The notes: generated by a model from the letters alone, not told the origin. DNA of 38,619 nucleotides from Opitutaceae bacterium (GCA_005799525.1 SYGN01000229.1:1-38619); one strand, 5' to 3'; positions 25,737 to 33,712 are shown, numbered from the stretch's first letter. A program made the numbers and translations.

Positions 25737-26762
25737 TCACAGAGAAACCGCCACCTTTCGCGTCAACTCCGCCATCCGGTTCGAATAACCCCACTCGTTG
25801 TCATACCATGCGTAAATTTTCACCATGCGCTGGTTCACCACCATCGTCGACAGCGCGTCGATAATCGCCGACCGCGGGTCGCCCTTGTAGTCCACCGACA
25901 CCAACGGCCGCGTCTCGAATCCCAAAATCCCTTTCAACGGCCCGCTCTCGCTCGCCGCCTTCAGCAACGCGTTCACCTCCTCGACAGTCGTGGCTCGCTG
26001 CATCTGGAAAACACAGTCCGTCAGCGACCCCGTCAGCAATGGCACCCGCACCGCGTGGCCGTTCAACTTCCCCAGCAGCTCCGGATAAATCATCCCAATG
26101 GCCGCCGCGCTCCCCGTCGTCGTCGGGATCAGCGACATCCCCGCCGCCCGCGCCCGTCGCAAATCTGAGTGCGGCGCGTCGACGAGCGTCTGCGTGTTCG
26201 TCACATCGTGCAGCGTCGTGATCGCCCCATGCTCGATGCCGATTCCCTCGTGCATCACTTTGACGACCGGCGCGAGACAATTGGTCGTGCACGATGCGTT
26301 GGTGAGCAACCGGTGCTTCGCCGGTTCGTAGAGCCCGTCGTTCACGCCCATCACGATATTGAGCGCATCACCCTTCACGGGCGCCGCCACGATCACTTTT
26401 TTCACGCCACGCTCGAAATACACCCCGAGATCCGCCAGCGTGCGAAATTTCCCGCTACTCTCGAGCACGATCTCCACCCCGTGCCCCGCCCAATCCACGT
26501 CGCCCGGCCGGCGGTGCCCGCTAAAGGCGATGCTCGCCGCGCCCACCCGGATCACCTCGTTCCCGCCGACCCGTTCGGCCACCGCCTCGTGGGCCCACCG
26601 CCCCTGCACGGAATCAAAACTGAGCAAATGCGCCGCGCACTCCGCGCCGCCGACGGGGTCGTTGATCAGCGCCACCTCAAACTCCGGCCAGCCCCAAGCT
26701 GCCCGCAGCGTCAGCCGCCCAATGCGTCCAAACCCATTGATGCCAATTTTCGTTTTCTTCAT
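25737..26762 (-). CDS. gap: ArsJ-associated glyceraldehyde-3-phosphate dehydrogenase
   Basis: A 341-residue GAPDH. The NAD-binding start [18 protein letters not shown] is complete, the catalytic Cys lies in [14 protein letters not shown], and [31 protein letters not shown] and [12 protein letters not shown] complete the fold. With arsenate in place of phosphate the enzyme makes 1-arseno-3-phosphoglycerate, which ArsJ exports. The usual KAVGKVIPEL stretch is replaced by [16 protein letters not shown], as expected of an operon-dedicated form. It starts at ATG 26762, 35 nt after arsR, with arsJ 89 nt downstream. A glycolytic role cannot be excluded. Confidence 0.9.
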   Translation of the reverse strand: MKKTKIGINGFGRIGRLTLRAAWGWPEFEVALINDPVGGAECAAHLLSFDSVQGRWAHEAVAERVGGNEVIRVGAASIAFSGHRRPGDVDWAGHGVEIVLESSGKFRTLADLGVYFERGVKKVIVAAPVKGDALNIVMGVNDGLYEPAKHRLLTNASCTTNCLAPVVKVMHEGIGIEHGAITTLHDVTNTQTLVDAPHSDLRRARAAGMSLIPTTTGSAAAIGMIYPELLGKLNGHAVRVPLLTGSLTDCVFQMQRATTVEEVNALLKAASESGPLKGILGFETRPLVSVDYKGDPRSAIIDALSTMVVNQRMVKIYAWYDNEWGYSNRMAELTRKVAVSL

Positions 26763-26797
26763 GGTAAAATATTCCCCGCGTCGCCGTCCCGCGCCAC

Positions 26798-27190
26798 TCA
26801 CCCACACCGGCACTGCCCCGGCGCCTTTCCCGGGTCACCCGCCCGCACCCAAGCACACGACGGCTCGATTTTCTTCAAGCGCGCGAGGTCACACTTGAAC
26901 ACCGGAATTCTCTGCGCGCACTCCTGCAAACACGCCAGATTCGCCTGCAATTCCCGCGACGGCTTCGCCGCCAACTCGTAAATCACCCAATTTCCCTGCC
27001 GCTCGCTCTCGACCAACCCTCGCTCGCGCAGGTAGGCGAGATGCTTCGAGATTTTCACCTGCGGTTCGCCGAGCACATCTTGAAAGTGGCACACGCACAC
27101 CGGCCCCTGCGCGAGCACGTTGAGCAGCCGCAACCGCGTCGGGTCGCACAAACACTCGTAAATTTTCACCAGCTCCATGTCTGAAATCAT
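26798..27190 (-). CDS. arsR: ArsR-family arsenic-responsive repressor
   Basis: A 130-residue winged-helix repressor of the SmtB/ArsR family. The recognition region is [46 protein letters not shown]. The CVC pair in the alpha-3 position is the As(III)-binding arrangement known from E. coli-type ArsR. Further cysteines near the C-terminus (CLQECAQ, KCDL, CRCG) could add ligands. It probably represses its own operon with gap and arsJ. The predicted promoter puts the transcript start at or next to this ATG, so the message may be leaderless; a second in-frame ATG lies four codons in. Confidence 0.92.
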   Translation of the reverse strand: MISDMELVKIYECLCDPTRLRLLNVLAQGPVCVCHFQDVLGEPQVKISKHLAYLRERGLVESERQGNWVIYELAAKPSRELQANLACLQECAQRIPVFKCDLARLKKIEPSCAWVRAGDPGKAPGQCRCG

Positions 27191-27209
27191 ATTCTTATAA
27201 CGGAATATG
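27188..27209. promoter_or_regulatory. Candidate ArsR operator
   Basis: CATATTC and GAATATG form a perfect 7-bp inverted repeat with an 8-nt spacer. It covers the -10 box and ends in the arsR start codon, so a dimeric repressor bound here would block RNA polymerase. Confidence 0.7.
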
Positions 27210-27222
27210 CTTCAAGCCTCAA
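27194..27222 (-). promoter_or_regulatory. Sigma70-like promoter of the arsR-gap-arsJ operon
   Basis: On the minus strand TTGAGG (-35, 27222-27217) and TATAAG (-10, 27199-27194) are exactly 17 nt apart. The expected start site is 6-8 nt further, at or within the arsR ATG at 27190. Confidence 0.7.
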
Positions 27223-27303
27223 TTGCACGCGTCACCCCATCGCCACTGAAATCTCCCAACGCCGGTGATTTCGTCTCATTTGGTTTAAAGATGAGCTTAT
27301 CCG

Positions 27304-27365
27304 GCTTGGAGGCAGGAGCCTGCTGGTCACCGGCGACGAATAATCGGTCGCCAGCCTCCAGCTAC
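27304..27365 (-). repeat. GTAG-headed structured repeat (REP-like) in the arsR-helicase gap
   Basis: Read on the minus strand, GTAG is followed by CTGGAGGC, which pairs with GCCTCC about 45 nt later. Inside lie two further hairpins, GGCGAC/GTCGCC around a 9-nt AT-rich loop and GCAGG/CCTGC around CT. The GTAG head is shared with the REP elements at 21-44 and 33649-33672, but the body differs. The rest of the 246-bp gap (27191-27436) holds the ars promoter and weak GC hairpins. Confidence 0.5.
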
Positions 27366-27436
27366 GCACAAGGCGCACATCGCGGCGCGCCTTTTAGTTT
27401 GCCCGGCCCAGCCGGTCCCGGCCACCGCCGCACTCC

Positions 27437-29104
27437 TTAGCGACGCACTCCGCGGTGCAGCCGGCTCACCGGCTTCGCCGCCGCCGCCACGGTGTCGGCC
27501 AAGGCCTTCTCATCGAAGAGCGCCGAATAGATGTAGGGGAATCCTTCAATTTTCTTCCGCTCCACCGTCACGCCCATGTAACGCTCGATCGAACGCGCGT
27601 CCCGCACATCATCCTCAGTCACGAGCGTAAACGCATCCCCCGTGTTCTGGGCGCGCCCGGTGCGACCGATGCGGTGGACGTAATCCTCGGCGTTCTCCGG
27701 CACGTCGTAGTTGATTACGTGTGACACCCCTGCGATGTCGAGACCGCGCGCCGCGATGTCCGTGGCCACTAGGACTTCAAACTTGCCGCTCTTGAAACCA
27801 TCCAGTGCTTCAATGCGCTCGCGTTGGCTCCGGTCGGAATGCATCACCCCGACGGTGTGCCCCTTGCTTTCCAGGCGATGCGCGATGCGGTCCGCCCCCA
27901 TGCGCGTGCGCGAAAAAATCAAGACGCTCTTGAAATCCGTCTGGTCCAGCAGCAGTTGCAGCAAGTCGAATTTTTGCGACGCCACGACCGGATAAAACGC
28001 ATGGGACACCGTCTCCGCCGGCGACCGCTGGCGACCGATCTCCACTTTCAAGGGATTGTTCAGCGCCCAGCCCGCGAGTTGCTCTAATTCCGGCGGCAAC
28101 GTGGCGGTGAAAAACAAGGTTTGTCGGTTCTTCGGACATTTTTGCACGATGCGCTTCACGTCGGGCAGAAAGCCCATGTCCAGCATCCGGTCCACTTCGT
28201 CGAGCACGAGAATATCCACGTCGGCCAGCGACACGTTGCCCTGTTCAATGTGGTCGAGCAGCCGACCCGGCGTCGCCGCCAAAATATCCATCCCGCTCTT
28301 CAGGTCGTCCAATTGCTTCCCGTAACCGACGCCGCCATACACGATCGTCACGCGGAGATCGGTGAACTTGGAAAATTTCTGAAACGCTTCCTCCACCTGC
28401 AGCGCCAGCTCGCGCGTCGGCTCAAGAATCAGGCAGCGCAACTTTCCGTGCGTACCGAGGCGTTGGATGATCGGCAGCGCAAACGCCGCCGTCTTGCCCG
28501 TGCCCGTCTGCGCCGAACCGAGGACGTCCCCACCCTTCAGCACCACCGGAATCGCCTGCGCCTGAATCGGCGTCGGCGTCACATAGCCCATTTCCTGCAC
28601 GCCGAACGCCAGCGCATCCGATAAGCCCAACGCCGTAAAAGCCGTGTCCATCTTGGGCACATCCACCAGCACCGCCGGCTTGATCGCCGTCGTGCGCGGA
28701 TGGTCAAACGTCTTGTCGATGGCTGGACGTTCGCGCTCGCCCCGCGGCCCACCGCGCGCGGCACCGCCACCCCCACGTGAACGCAAACCCCGACCGCCGC
28801 GATCCTCGCTCCGGGAGCCATAATCATCCCTCCGAGTAAGCGCCTCGTGCCCGTCGCCAGCACCTGCTGCGCGTGGCTCGCGGTACGGTTCGTCGCGCGG
28901 ATCGCGCGGCTGGCCACGATATTTGTCGTAGGGCCGCCCATCGCGGCTTAGCCCGCCCCCCCGCTCGGGGCGCGACTCCCCGCGCGACGTGGCGGCGGAG
29001 GGCTTCGCATGGGAAACAGGTTTTGCCGCTTCGGTTTGAGCCGGCTTTTTGGCACGCGACGGCGAGATTTTCTCGCGCAGCTTCGCAAATATTTTCTTCA
29101 GCAT
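27437..29104 (-). CDS. DEAD-box-type ATP-dependent RNA helicase with RG-rich N-terminal extension
   Basis: Unwinds RNA duplexes in ribosome assembly, decay or cold adaptation. The 555-residue protein starts MLKKIFAKLREKISPSR, followed by about 115 residues rich in Arg, Gly, Asp and Pro (disordered, RGG-like). The core then has the Q motif (GYVTPTPIQAQAIP), motif I AQTGTGKTAA, PTRELALQ, TPGRLLDHI, motif II DEVD instead of DEAD, motif III TAT instead of SAT, DIAARGLDIAG and HRIGRTGRA. The RG-rich extension is unusual in being N-terminal. No Shine-Dalgarno is seen at ATG 29104; the ORF track start at 29185 is less likely. Confidence 0.9.
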   Translation of the reverse strand: MLKKIFAKLREKISPSRAKKPAQTEAAKPVSHAKPSAATSRGESRPERGGGLSRDGRPYDKYRGQPRDPRDEPYREPRAAGAGDGHEALTRRDDYGSRSEDRGGRGLRSRGGGGAARGGPRGERERPAIDKTFDHPRTTAIKPAVLVDVPKMDTAFTALGLSDALAFGVQEMGYVTPTPIQAQAIPVVLKGGDVLGSAQTGTGKTAAFALPIIQRLGTHGKLRCLILEPTRELALQVEEAFQKFSKFTDLRVTIVYGGVGYGKQLDDLKSGMDILAATPGRLLDHIEQGNVSLADVDILVLDEVDRMLDMGFLPDVKRIVQKCPKNRQTLFFTATLPPELEQLAGWALNNPLKVEIGRQRSPAETVSHAFYPVVASQKFDLLQLLLDQTDFKSVLIFSRTRMGADRIAHRLESKGHTVGVMHSDRSQRERIEALDGFKSGKFEVLVATDIAARGLDIAGVSHVINYDVPENAEDYVHRIGRTGRAQNTGDAFTLVTEDDVRDARSIERYMGVTVERKKIEGFPYIYSALFDEKALADTVAAAAKPVSRLHRGVRR

Positions 29105-29224
29105 GAGCAGGTGATGGAATGTCCACAGTCTGTGAACCCTCTGGCATTGCAACTCCGGATATGCCCCGATCGCGCCGTCCGCCACCGTCTCATTTTCGCC
29201 CAGTTTAACTGCGACGCTTGGAAC

Positions 29225-29262
29225 CTAACATAATAGTATAATCGAAGTTTACATTAAACACT
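29225..29262. promoter_or_regulatory. AT-rich promoter-like patch between helicase and pilT
   Basis: A 38-nt AT-rich island in GC-rich surroundings holds a TATAAT on the plus strand and TATACT on the minus strand. No well-spaced -35 box fits either. If it drives the helicase, that mRNA has a leader of over 100 nt; on the plus strand it would once have served the Rrf2 remnant. Confidence 0.35.
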
Positions 29263-29269
29263 AACGGGG

Positions 29270-29488
29270 AACTCCCGCTTCGCCGTCAGCGTGCACATTC
29301 TCGCCTATCCGGCCGACCGCCAGACTGTGGCGGGGCCGTCGGCTGAGATCGCCACCAGCGGCGACACCCATCCCGTCGTTATCCGCCGCTCGCTATCCGC
29401 CTTGGTGAAGGCCAGCCTTGTTACGTCCCGGAAAGGTGCCACCGGCGGATCGCGACCGCCCGGTTCCTCGTCATCGTGCCCCCGTTGA
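29270..29488 (+). pseudogene. Remnant of an Rrf2-family transcriptional regulator
   Basis: The frame reads NSRFAVSVHILAYPADR, a helix-turn-helix AEIATSGDTHPVVIRRSLSA and LVKASLVTSRKGATGGSR. This is the usual N-terminal half of Rrf2-type repressors, up to the wing. It has no start codon: the codon before Asn is GGG and TAA lies four codons further upstream. After GGSR the sequence leaves the family (PPGSSSSCPR, stop), so the dimerisation helix is lost, probably by frameshift. It occupies most of the 475-bp gap between the helicase and pilT genes. No cysteine ligands remain. Confidence 0.65.
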
Positions 29489-29579
29489 CCACCCTCGGCA
29501 CCCAGCGTTCACCTTAATCACCTTCGCGCTTGGCTTGCCCTGCTTCCTCCGCACAACTTCCCAACGCTCCTCGCCACGC

Positions 29580-31040
29580 ATGAACAACGACACCCGCTGG
29601 CTCGCCCGACTCGCCATCGACCAAGGCCTCTTCACCCGCCCCCAAGCCTTCCAAATCCGTAACGCTCTCGGCGCCGACGGCGACATGATGGCCTTCGCCC
29701 AAGGCCTCGTCGACTGCGGCATCGTCACCGACCTCGACACGCTTGAAAAACTTGCCGACCTCGCCCTTACCAAAGGCAAGAACGGTCCCCCGGCTGCCGA
29801 CCCTTTCGACGACAACGCGACTCAGGCTCCCTTCGTTCAAACCGGCGCTGCCGCCCATGCCCGCAGGCTTCCCACCGACCTCGGCACCGACCACACCCCA
29901 GCCCCGCCGACGACCTCGGACCTCGGCCCCGTGGCTACATTCGCCTTCGAAACGATTCAAACGCTCAGCGACACCGCACTGGCCACCGCCCTCCGCACCC
30001 TGCTCCGCGCCACCGCCAACGACGGCGCCAGCGACCTCCATCTCTGCACTGGCGCCCGTCCGTTCATCCGGAAAAATCGCGCGCTCGCCTTCCTCTCCGA
30101 CTATTCCCTCACCGCGCACGACGCCCTCCGCCTCAACGTCGCCTTGCTCGCCGACCACCAGAAAAAAATCTTCCTTGAGAAAAAAGACTACGATCATGCC
30201 TTGGCCCTGAGCGACGTCGACCGCTACCGCGTCAACCTGATGTTTCACAAGAACGGCGCCGCCGGTGCCTACCGCATGATCCCGGCGGATACGCGCACGC
30301 TCGCAAACCTCGGCTACGCCCAGCACATCGCGACACTCCACAAACTCCTCTCCTATCACAACGGCCTCATTCTCGTCACCGGCCCCGTCGGCTCCGGCAA
30401 GACCACCACCCTCGCCTCGATGGTCGCCTACCTCAACGAGACCCGCACCGACCACATCATCACCGTCGAAGACCCCATCGAAGTCGTCCACCCCTCCAAG
30501 GGCTGCAACGTCACCCAGCGCGAAGTCGGCCCCCACACCCGCTCCTTCGCCACCGCCCTCAAAGGGGCCCTCCGCGAAGACCCCGACGTAATCGTCATCG
30601 GCGAACTCCGCGACCTCGAGACCATCGAGATGGCGATCAGCGCCTCCGAGACGGGCCACCTCGTCATCGGCACAATGCACACCAGCGACGCCGCCACGAC
30701 CCTCAACCGCCTGCTCGACGTGTTTCCTCCGGCGCAGCAAACGCAGATTCGCTCCAGCGTCGCCGAGAGTCTCCGCGGCGTCGTCTGCCAACGCCTCCTC
30801 CCGGCCCTCGACGGCACCGTGGTCCTCGCGTGCGAAATTCTCGTCAGCAACACGGCGATTCAAAACCTCATCAAAGAAGGCAAGTCCACGGGCCTGAAAA
30901 ATACGATGGAGACGGGCCTGAAGGATGGAATGTGCCTCATGGACAACGTCGTTCTCGCTCTCTGGAAAGACAAAAAAATCACCGCCGAAACCGCCCACGC
31001 CAACATCACCAACCGCGTCCTCAAGGCGAAGATCACCTAA
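29580..31040 (+). CDS. PilT-family type IV pilus retraction ATPase with extended N-terminus
   Basis: A 486-residue hexameric secretion ATPase that should power pilus retraction. The first 130 residues are an extra region: a small helical segment (LARLAIDQGLFTRPQAFQIRNAL) similar to domains in some pilus ATPases, then a Pro/Thr-rich linker. The PilT core follows: DGASDLHLCTGARP, Walker A GPVGSGKTTT near residue 268, the Asp box VEDPIEVVHP, Walker B DVIVIGELRDLETIE and the His box MHTSDAATTLNRLLDVFP. The second PilT-type gene begins 2 nt after its stop. ATG at 29580 is the first Met of the conserved region. Confidence 0.92.
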   Translation: MNNDTRWLARLAIDQGLFTRPQAFQIRNALGADGDMMAFAQGLVDCGIVTDLDTLEKLADLALTKGKNGPPAADPFDDNATQAPFVQTGAAAHARRLPTDLGTDHTPAPPTTSDLGPVATFAFETIQTLSDTALATALRTLLRATANDGASDLHLCTGARPFIRKNRALAFLSDYSLTAHDALRLNVALLADHQKKIFLEKKDYDHALALSDVDRYRVNLMFHKNGAAGAYRMIPADTRTLANLGYAQHIATLHKLLSYHNGLILVTGPVGSGKTTTLASMVAYLNETRTDHIITVEDPIEVVHPSKGCNVTQREVGPHTRSFATALKGALREDPDVIVIGELRDLETIEMAISASETGHLVIGTMHTSDAATTLNRLLDVFPPAQQTQIRSSVAESLRGVVCQRLLPALDGTVVLACEILVSNTAIQNLIKEGKSTGLKNTMETGLKDGMCLMDNVVLALWKDKKITAETAHANITNRVLKAKIT

Positions 31041-31042
31041 CC

Positions 31043-32119
31043 ATGGCCGCCATCGACACCCTCCTCCGCACCATGCTCGAAAAGGGCGGCTCCGACCTCC
31101 ACCTCACCGTCGGACTCCCGCCCAAAACCCGCGCCTCGGGAGCCCTCATCCCACTCGCAGACACGGTCATCGACGCACCGACCATAGAGTCCCTGCTCAA
31201 AGAAATCTGTCCCGCCAAACGCTGGGCCGATTTCCTCGACCGCAAGGACCTCGATCTCGCCCACGAGATCCCCGGCCTCGCCCGTTTCCGCGGCAATTAC
31301 CTCTACAACCACTGGGGCCAGGCCGCCGTCTTCCGCCAAATCCCCGCGAAGATCCTCTCGTTCGAGCAGCTCAACCTCCCCGAGGCGCTGAAAAAACTCT
31401 GCCACCTCGACCAGGGCCTCGTCGTCGTCACCGGCCCCACCGGCTCCGGCAAATCGACCACGCTCGCCGCGATGATCGACTACATTAACACCCACCTCGC
31501 GCGCCACATCATCACCATCGAGGACCCCATTGAATTCGTCCACCCGGTGAAAAAATGTGTGATCGTTCACCGCGAGGTCGGCGAACACACCGCCTCCTTT
31601 GCGAACGCCCTGAAAGGCGCGATGCGCCACGACCCCGACATCATTCTCCTCGGCGAAATGCGGGAGATGGAGACCATCAAACTCGCCCTCGGCTGCGCTT
31701 CGATGGGCATGCTCGTCTTCGGCACCCTCCACACCAACAACGCCCCGAAGACCGTCGACCGCATTATCAACACCTTTCCCGCCGAGGAACAAAACCAAGT
31801 TCGCATTATGCTCGGCAGCTGTCTCGCCGGCGTCGTCGCCCAGCTCCTCTGCAAACGCATTCCCAAGGGTCGCTGCGCCGTCCACGAAATCCTCCTACAG
31901 CACGAAGCCCTGCCCAACACCATCCGCAGCGGCCAGATCGCCAACATCAAATCCATCATCGAGAGCGGCGGTGCCGACGGCATGATCACCATGGACAACA
32001 GCCTCATGAACCGGGTGAAAGACGGTACCATCGAACCCAAAGAAGCCTACATGAAAGCCGCCAACAAAGGCACGTTCGCGCCGCTTCTCCAACCCGGCGA
32101 CCTCGAGGGCGGGCACTGA
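31043..32119 (+). CDS. pilT: PilT/PilU-type type IV pilus retraction ATPase
   Basis: A 358-residue ATPase of standard PilT length: GGSDLHLTVGLPPKTR at the N-terminus, GPTGSGKSTTLAAMIDYIN (Walker A, residue about 131), IEDPIEFVHPVKKC, DPDIILLGEMREMETIK (Walker B), LHTNNAPKTVDRIINTFP and the C-terminal AVHEILLQHEALPNTIRSGQ. Compared with the upstream paralog it lacks the N-terminal extension. The two probably form mixed or alternating retraction motors like PilT and PilU. It starts 2 nt after the first gene, so they are one operon. No pilin, pilB or pilC genes are in the window. Confidence 0.93.
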   Translation: MAAIDTLLRTMLEKGGSDLHLTVGLPPKTRASGALIPLADTVIDAPTIESLLKEICPAKRWADFLDRKDLDLAHEIPGLARFRGNYLYNHWGQAAVFRQIPAKILSFEQLNLPEALKKLCHLDQGLVVVTGPTGSGKSTTLAAMIDYINTHLARHIITIEDPIEFVHPVKKCVIVHREVGEHTASFANALKGAMRHDPDIILLGEMREMETIKLALGCASMGMLVFGTLHTNNAPKTVDRIINTFPAEEQNQVRIMLGSCLAGVVAQLLCKRIPKGRCAVHEILLQHEALPNTIRSGQIANIKSIIESGGADGMITMDNSLMNRVKDGTIEPKEAYMKAANKGTFAPLLQPGDLEGGH

Positions 32120-32177
32120 GCGCACGCCGCCGCTTCCGTCCCTCAGCCGTCGGGGCGTCGCTCGCCGATGCCCGTTT

Positions 32178-32381
32178 TCACAGCCCTTCCGCTGCCGTCA
32201 CGATAGTATCGCTCCCCGGCCGCGCGCTTTCGACCACACTCACAATTTGGGTCAAAAGCGCCTTGAGAACGGGCCACCGGTTGGTGGGAAGTTCCACGAG
32301 CGCGATGCGGCGTGCCTTCAGATTTTGCTGATAACGCAGATTCTTGTCGGCGAGGACGAGCCCATCAGAGACTCTGTCCAC
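32178..32381 (-). pseudogene. C-terminal remnant of a PIN-like toxin (DUF5615-type)
   Basis: The 67-codon frame contains VLADKNLRYQQNLKARRIALVELPTNRWPVLKALL and ends ESARPGSDTIVTAAEGL. This resembles the C-terminal half of PIN-like toxin-type proteins, where ADxNLxYQQN and TNRWP are conserved. The N-terminal half with the first catalytic acids is missing. The frame runs upstream without a good start into a nonamer-period repeat (32441-32464), as if the break lies there. No antitoxin partner remains. This fragment explains most of the 346-bp gap 32120-32465. Confidence 0.55.
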
Positions 32382-32440
32382 GTGTTGCCAAATCGCGCCG
32401 TTCGCAACGCGCGACCAACCACCGGTCCGCCAGCCTGGTT

Positions 32441-32464
32441 CCGTGCCCTTCGTGTCCTTCGCCT
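32441..32464. repeat. Nonamer-period repeat (CCTTCGTGT-like)
   Basis: CCTTCGTGT and CCTTCGCCT repeat with a 9-nt period after CCGTGC. It lies between the toxin remnant and the DUF4864 gene, overlapping neither. Confidence 0.55.
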
Positions 32465-32465
32465 C

Positions 32466-32906
32466 TCAGACTCGGTCCGATTTTTTTGGCGCGTGCCGCA
32501 GCACGCTATCGATCCGCCAGACCCCGTCGCGTTCCTTCACGAGTCCGTAGTCGTAATCCGCGCGCTCCTCTTTCGAAAAAACCTGCACGCGCACCGTCGC
32601 GCGCGCACCATCATCGCGCACGAGCCCGAACTCCGCGCGCGTGTTCGCCCAAATCTCCGGGTAATTGTTTTCCACGATTTGGAGGAACTGGCGCACCGGG
32701 CGCTGCGCCCGCAAGGGCGCTGCCGCAAACGCATAGGCCTTCTGCGTCTCGCCCGCTCGAAACGCCGCGAGCTGCCCCTCGATCACCGCCACGACTTCCT
32801 TGCGAAACTCCGGTTTGCTCGCGCGCATGCCACCGTCGGCCCCGCGCACGAGGCCCAGCCCCAGCCCAAGTACCACGAGCGTCATTCGCATCATCCATCG
32901 CTTCAT
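32466..32906 (-). CDS. Exported DUF4864-like protein
   Basis: A 146-residue protein with a signal peptide (MKRWMMRMTLVVLGLGLGLVRG). The mature part has the NTF2/SnoaL-like pattern of DUF4864: EVVAVIEGQLAAFRAGETQKAYAFAAAPLRAQ, FLQIVENNYPEIW, then beta-strands with VQVFSKEERADYDYGLVKERDGVWRID. Its role is unknown; it is probably periplasmic. It lies 48 nt downstream of a cysteine-rich hypothetical gene on the same strand and may share its transcript. Confidence 0.8.
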   Translation of the reverse strand: MKRWMMRMTLVVLGLGLGLVRGADGGMRASKPEFRKEVVAVIEGQLAAFRAGETQKAYAFAAAPLRAQRPVRQFLQIVENNYPEIWANTRAEFGLVRDDGARATVRVQVFSKEERADYDYGLVKERDGVWRIDSVLRHAPKKSDRV

Positions 32907-32954
32907 GCCGTGACCCTGCCACGTGTCGACACCAGTGCAACCCAGCTTCCCACC

Positions 32955-33527
32955 TCACACGCGCGCCCGTGCATGCAGCCACCGGCGCAGCGCGCGAAAA
33001 TCCTCCGGCAAAAATACGCCGCAGTTTTCCTCCCGTATTCCCGGCGCACCGCGCCATTCCCGCTGCAATAATTCACCGTGGCCCGCAGGCGTGAGCGCCA
33101 CCCAATGAGGGCAATCCACACAATGCGTCCCGCTCACCCGCTGCCGCACGCGCGCCAACTCCTGCCGCTTACACGACCCGTCCTTCGCCACCTCGCGAAA
33201 CGAATCCCGGCACACCGTGAACTCCGGATAAAAACACGCCTTCACGAGCTGCGTCACCGTCTTCGCCAGCAAATCATCGTTCGCTCCCGCGAGCACCCGG
33301 CCCACGAGCGGCGCGCACGCTTCCTCGCTCATCCCGCCCGACACACCGCACTCACCTTCGAGCAACGCCCGCGGCAGCCCGCGCTCCCGCACGAGCGCCC
33401 ACAGTCGCCCGCTCACCGCCGCAGCCTCCGCCACCGCCAGCTCCGCGCACCCATTCTGCGCGAAAAAACGCCGCAGCACCGCCGTCACCAACCGGGAAAA
33501 TTCCGTCGCCGCCGCGTCATCGTTCAT
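32955..33527 (-). CDS. Hypothetical protein with conserved-looking Cys cluster
   Basis: A 190-residue soluble, probably cytoplasmic protein that I do not recognise. The N-terminal half is helical (TEFSRLVTAVLRRFFAQ, SGRLWALVRERGLP). The C-terminal half has several cysteines: KACFYPEFTVC, DGSCKRQELARVR, GTHCVDCPHWVAL with a CxxC, and ENCGVFLPEDFRALRRW. The spacing could bind zinc or an iron-sulfur cluster. ATG at 33527 is preferred to the ORF start at 33680, because the upstream extension would run through a hairpin and a REP element. Confidence 0.65.
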   Translation of the reverse strand: MNDDAAATEFSRLVTAVLRRFFAQNGCAELAVAEAAAVSGRLWALVRERGLPRALLEGECGVSGGMSEEACAPLVGRVLAGANDDLLAKTVTQLVKACFYPEFTVCRDSFREVAKDGSCKRQELARVRQRVSGTHCVDCPHWVALTPAGHGELLQREWRGAPGIREENCGVFLPEDFRALRRWLHARARV

Positions 33528-33582
33528 CGCCCGCACGTCGTCCGATCCCCGCCACCAAGTCAACACCCCCCGCACTCCATAA

Positions 33583-33602
33583 CCCGCCTCGTGAGAGGCG
33601 GG
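33583..33602. other. Perfect hairpin with GTGA tetraloop
   Basis: CCCGCCTC, GTGA, GAGGCGGG form an 8-bp perfect stem closed by a GNRA-type loop, without a T-run. It lies in the 298-bp gap 33528-33825, 47 nt before a REP element. It may be part of a composite repeat. Confidence 0.5.
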
Positions 33603-33648
33603 ACAGCCACCAGCCACCTCACACCGATCCCCTCGCACGGAATCCTTC

Positions 33649-33672
33649 GTAGCCGCGAGCGCCAGCGAGTGG
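33649..33672 (+). repeat. REP-like element, GTAG head
   Basis: An exact 24-nt copy of the element at 21-44, in the opposite orientation. It starts GTAGCC and can fold with stem ends CCGC/GTGG and a tandem G-A mismatch. A heptamer array starts 6 nt later. Confidence 0.75.
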
Positions 33673-33677
33673 TCCGA

Positions 33678-33712
33678 CATTAATCATTGGACACGAGTCA
33701 TTGGTCATTCAC
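33678..33712. repeat. Heptamer array (CATTGGT-like, five units)
   Basis: CATTAAT, CATTGGA, CACGAGT, CATTGGT and CATTCAC follow with a strict 7-nt period just after the REP element. Confidence 0.8.

Noticed and set aside
27370-27400. Possible terminator GGCGC...GCGCC in the arsR-helicase gap
   Set aside because: The T-run lies on the plus strand, where no gene precedes it, and on the minus strand the hairpin is not followed by T.
29514-30998. 494-codon minus-strand ORF
   Set aside because: Antisense shadow of the first PilT-type gene, Glu/Gly/Val-rich without any recognisable motif.
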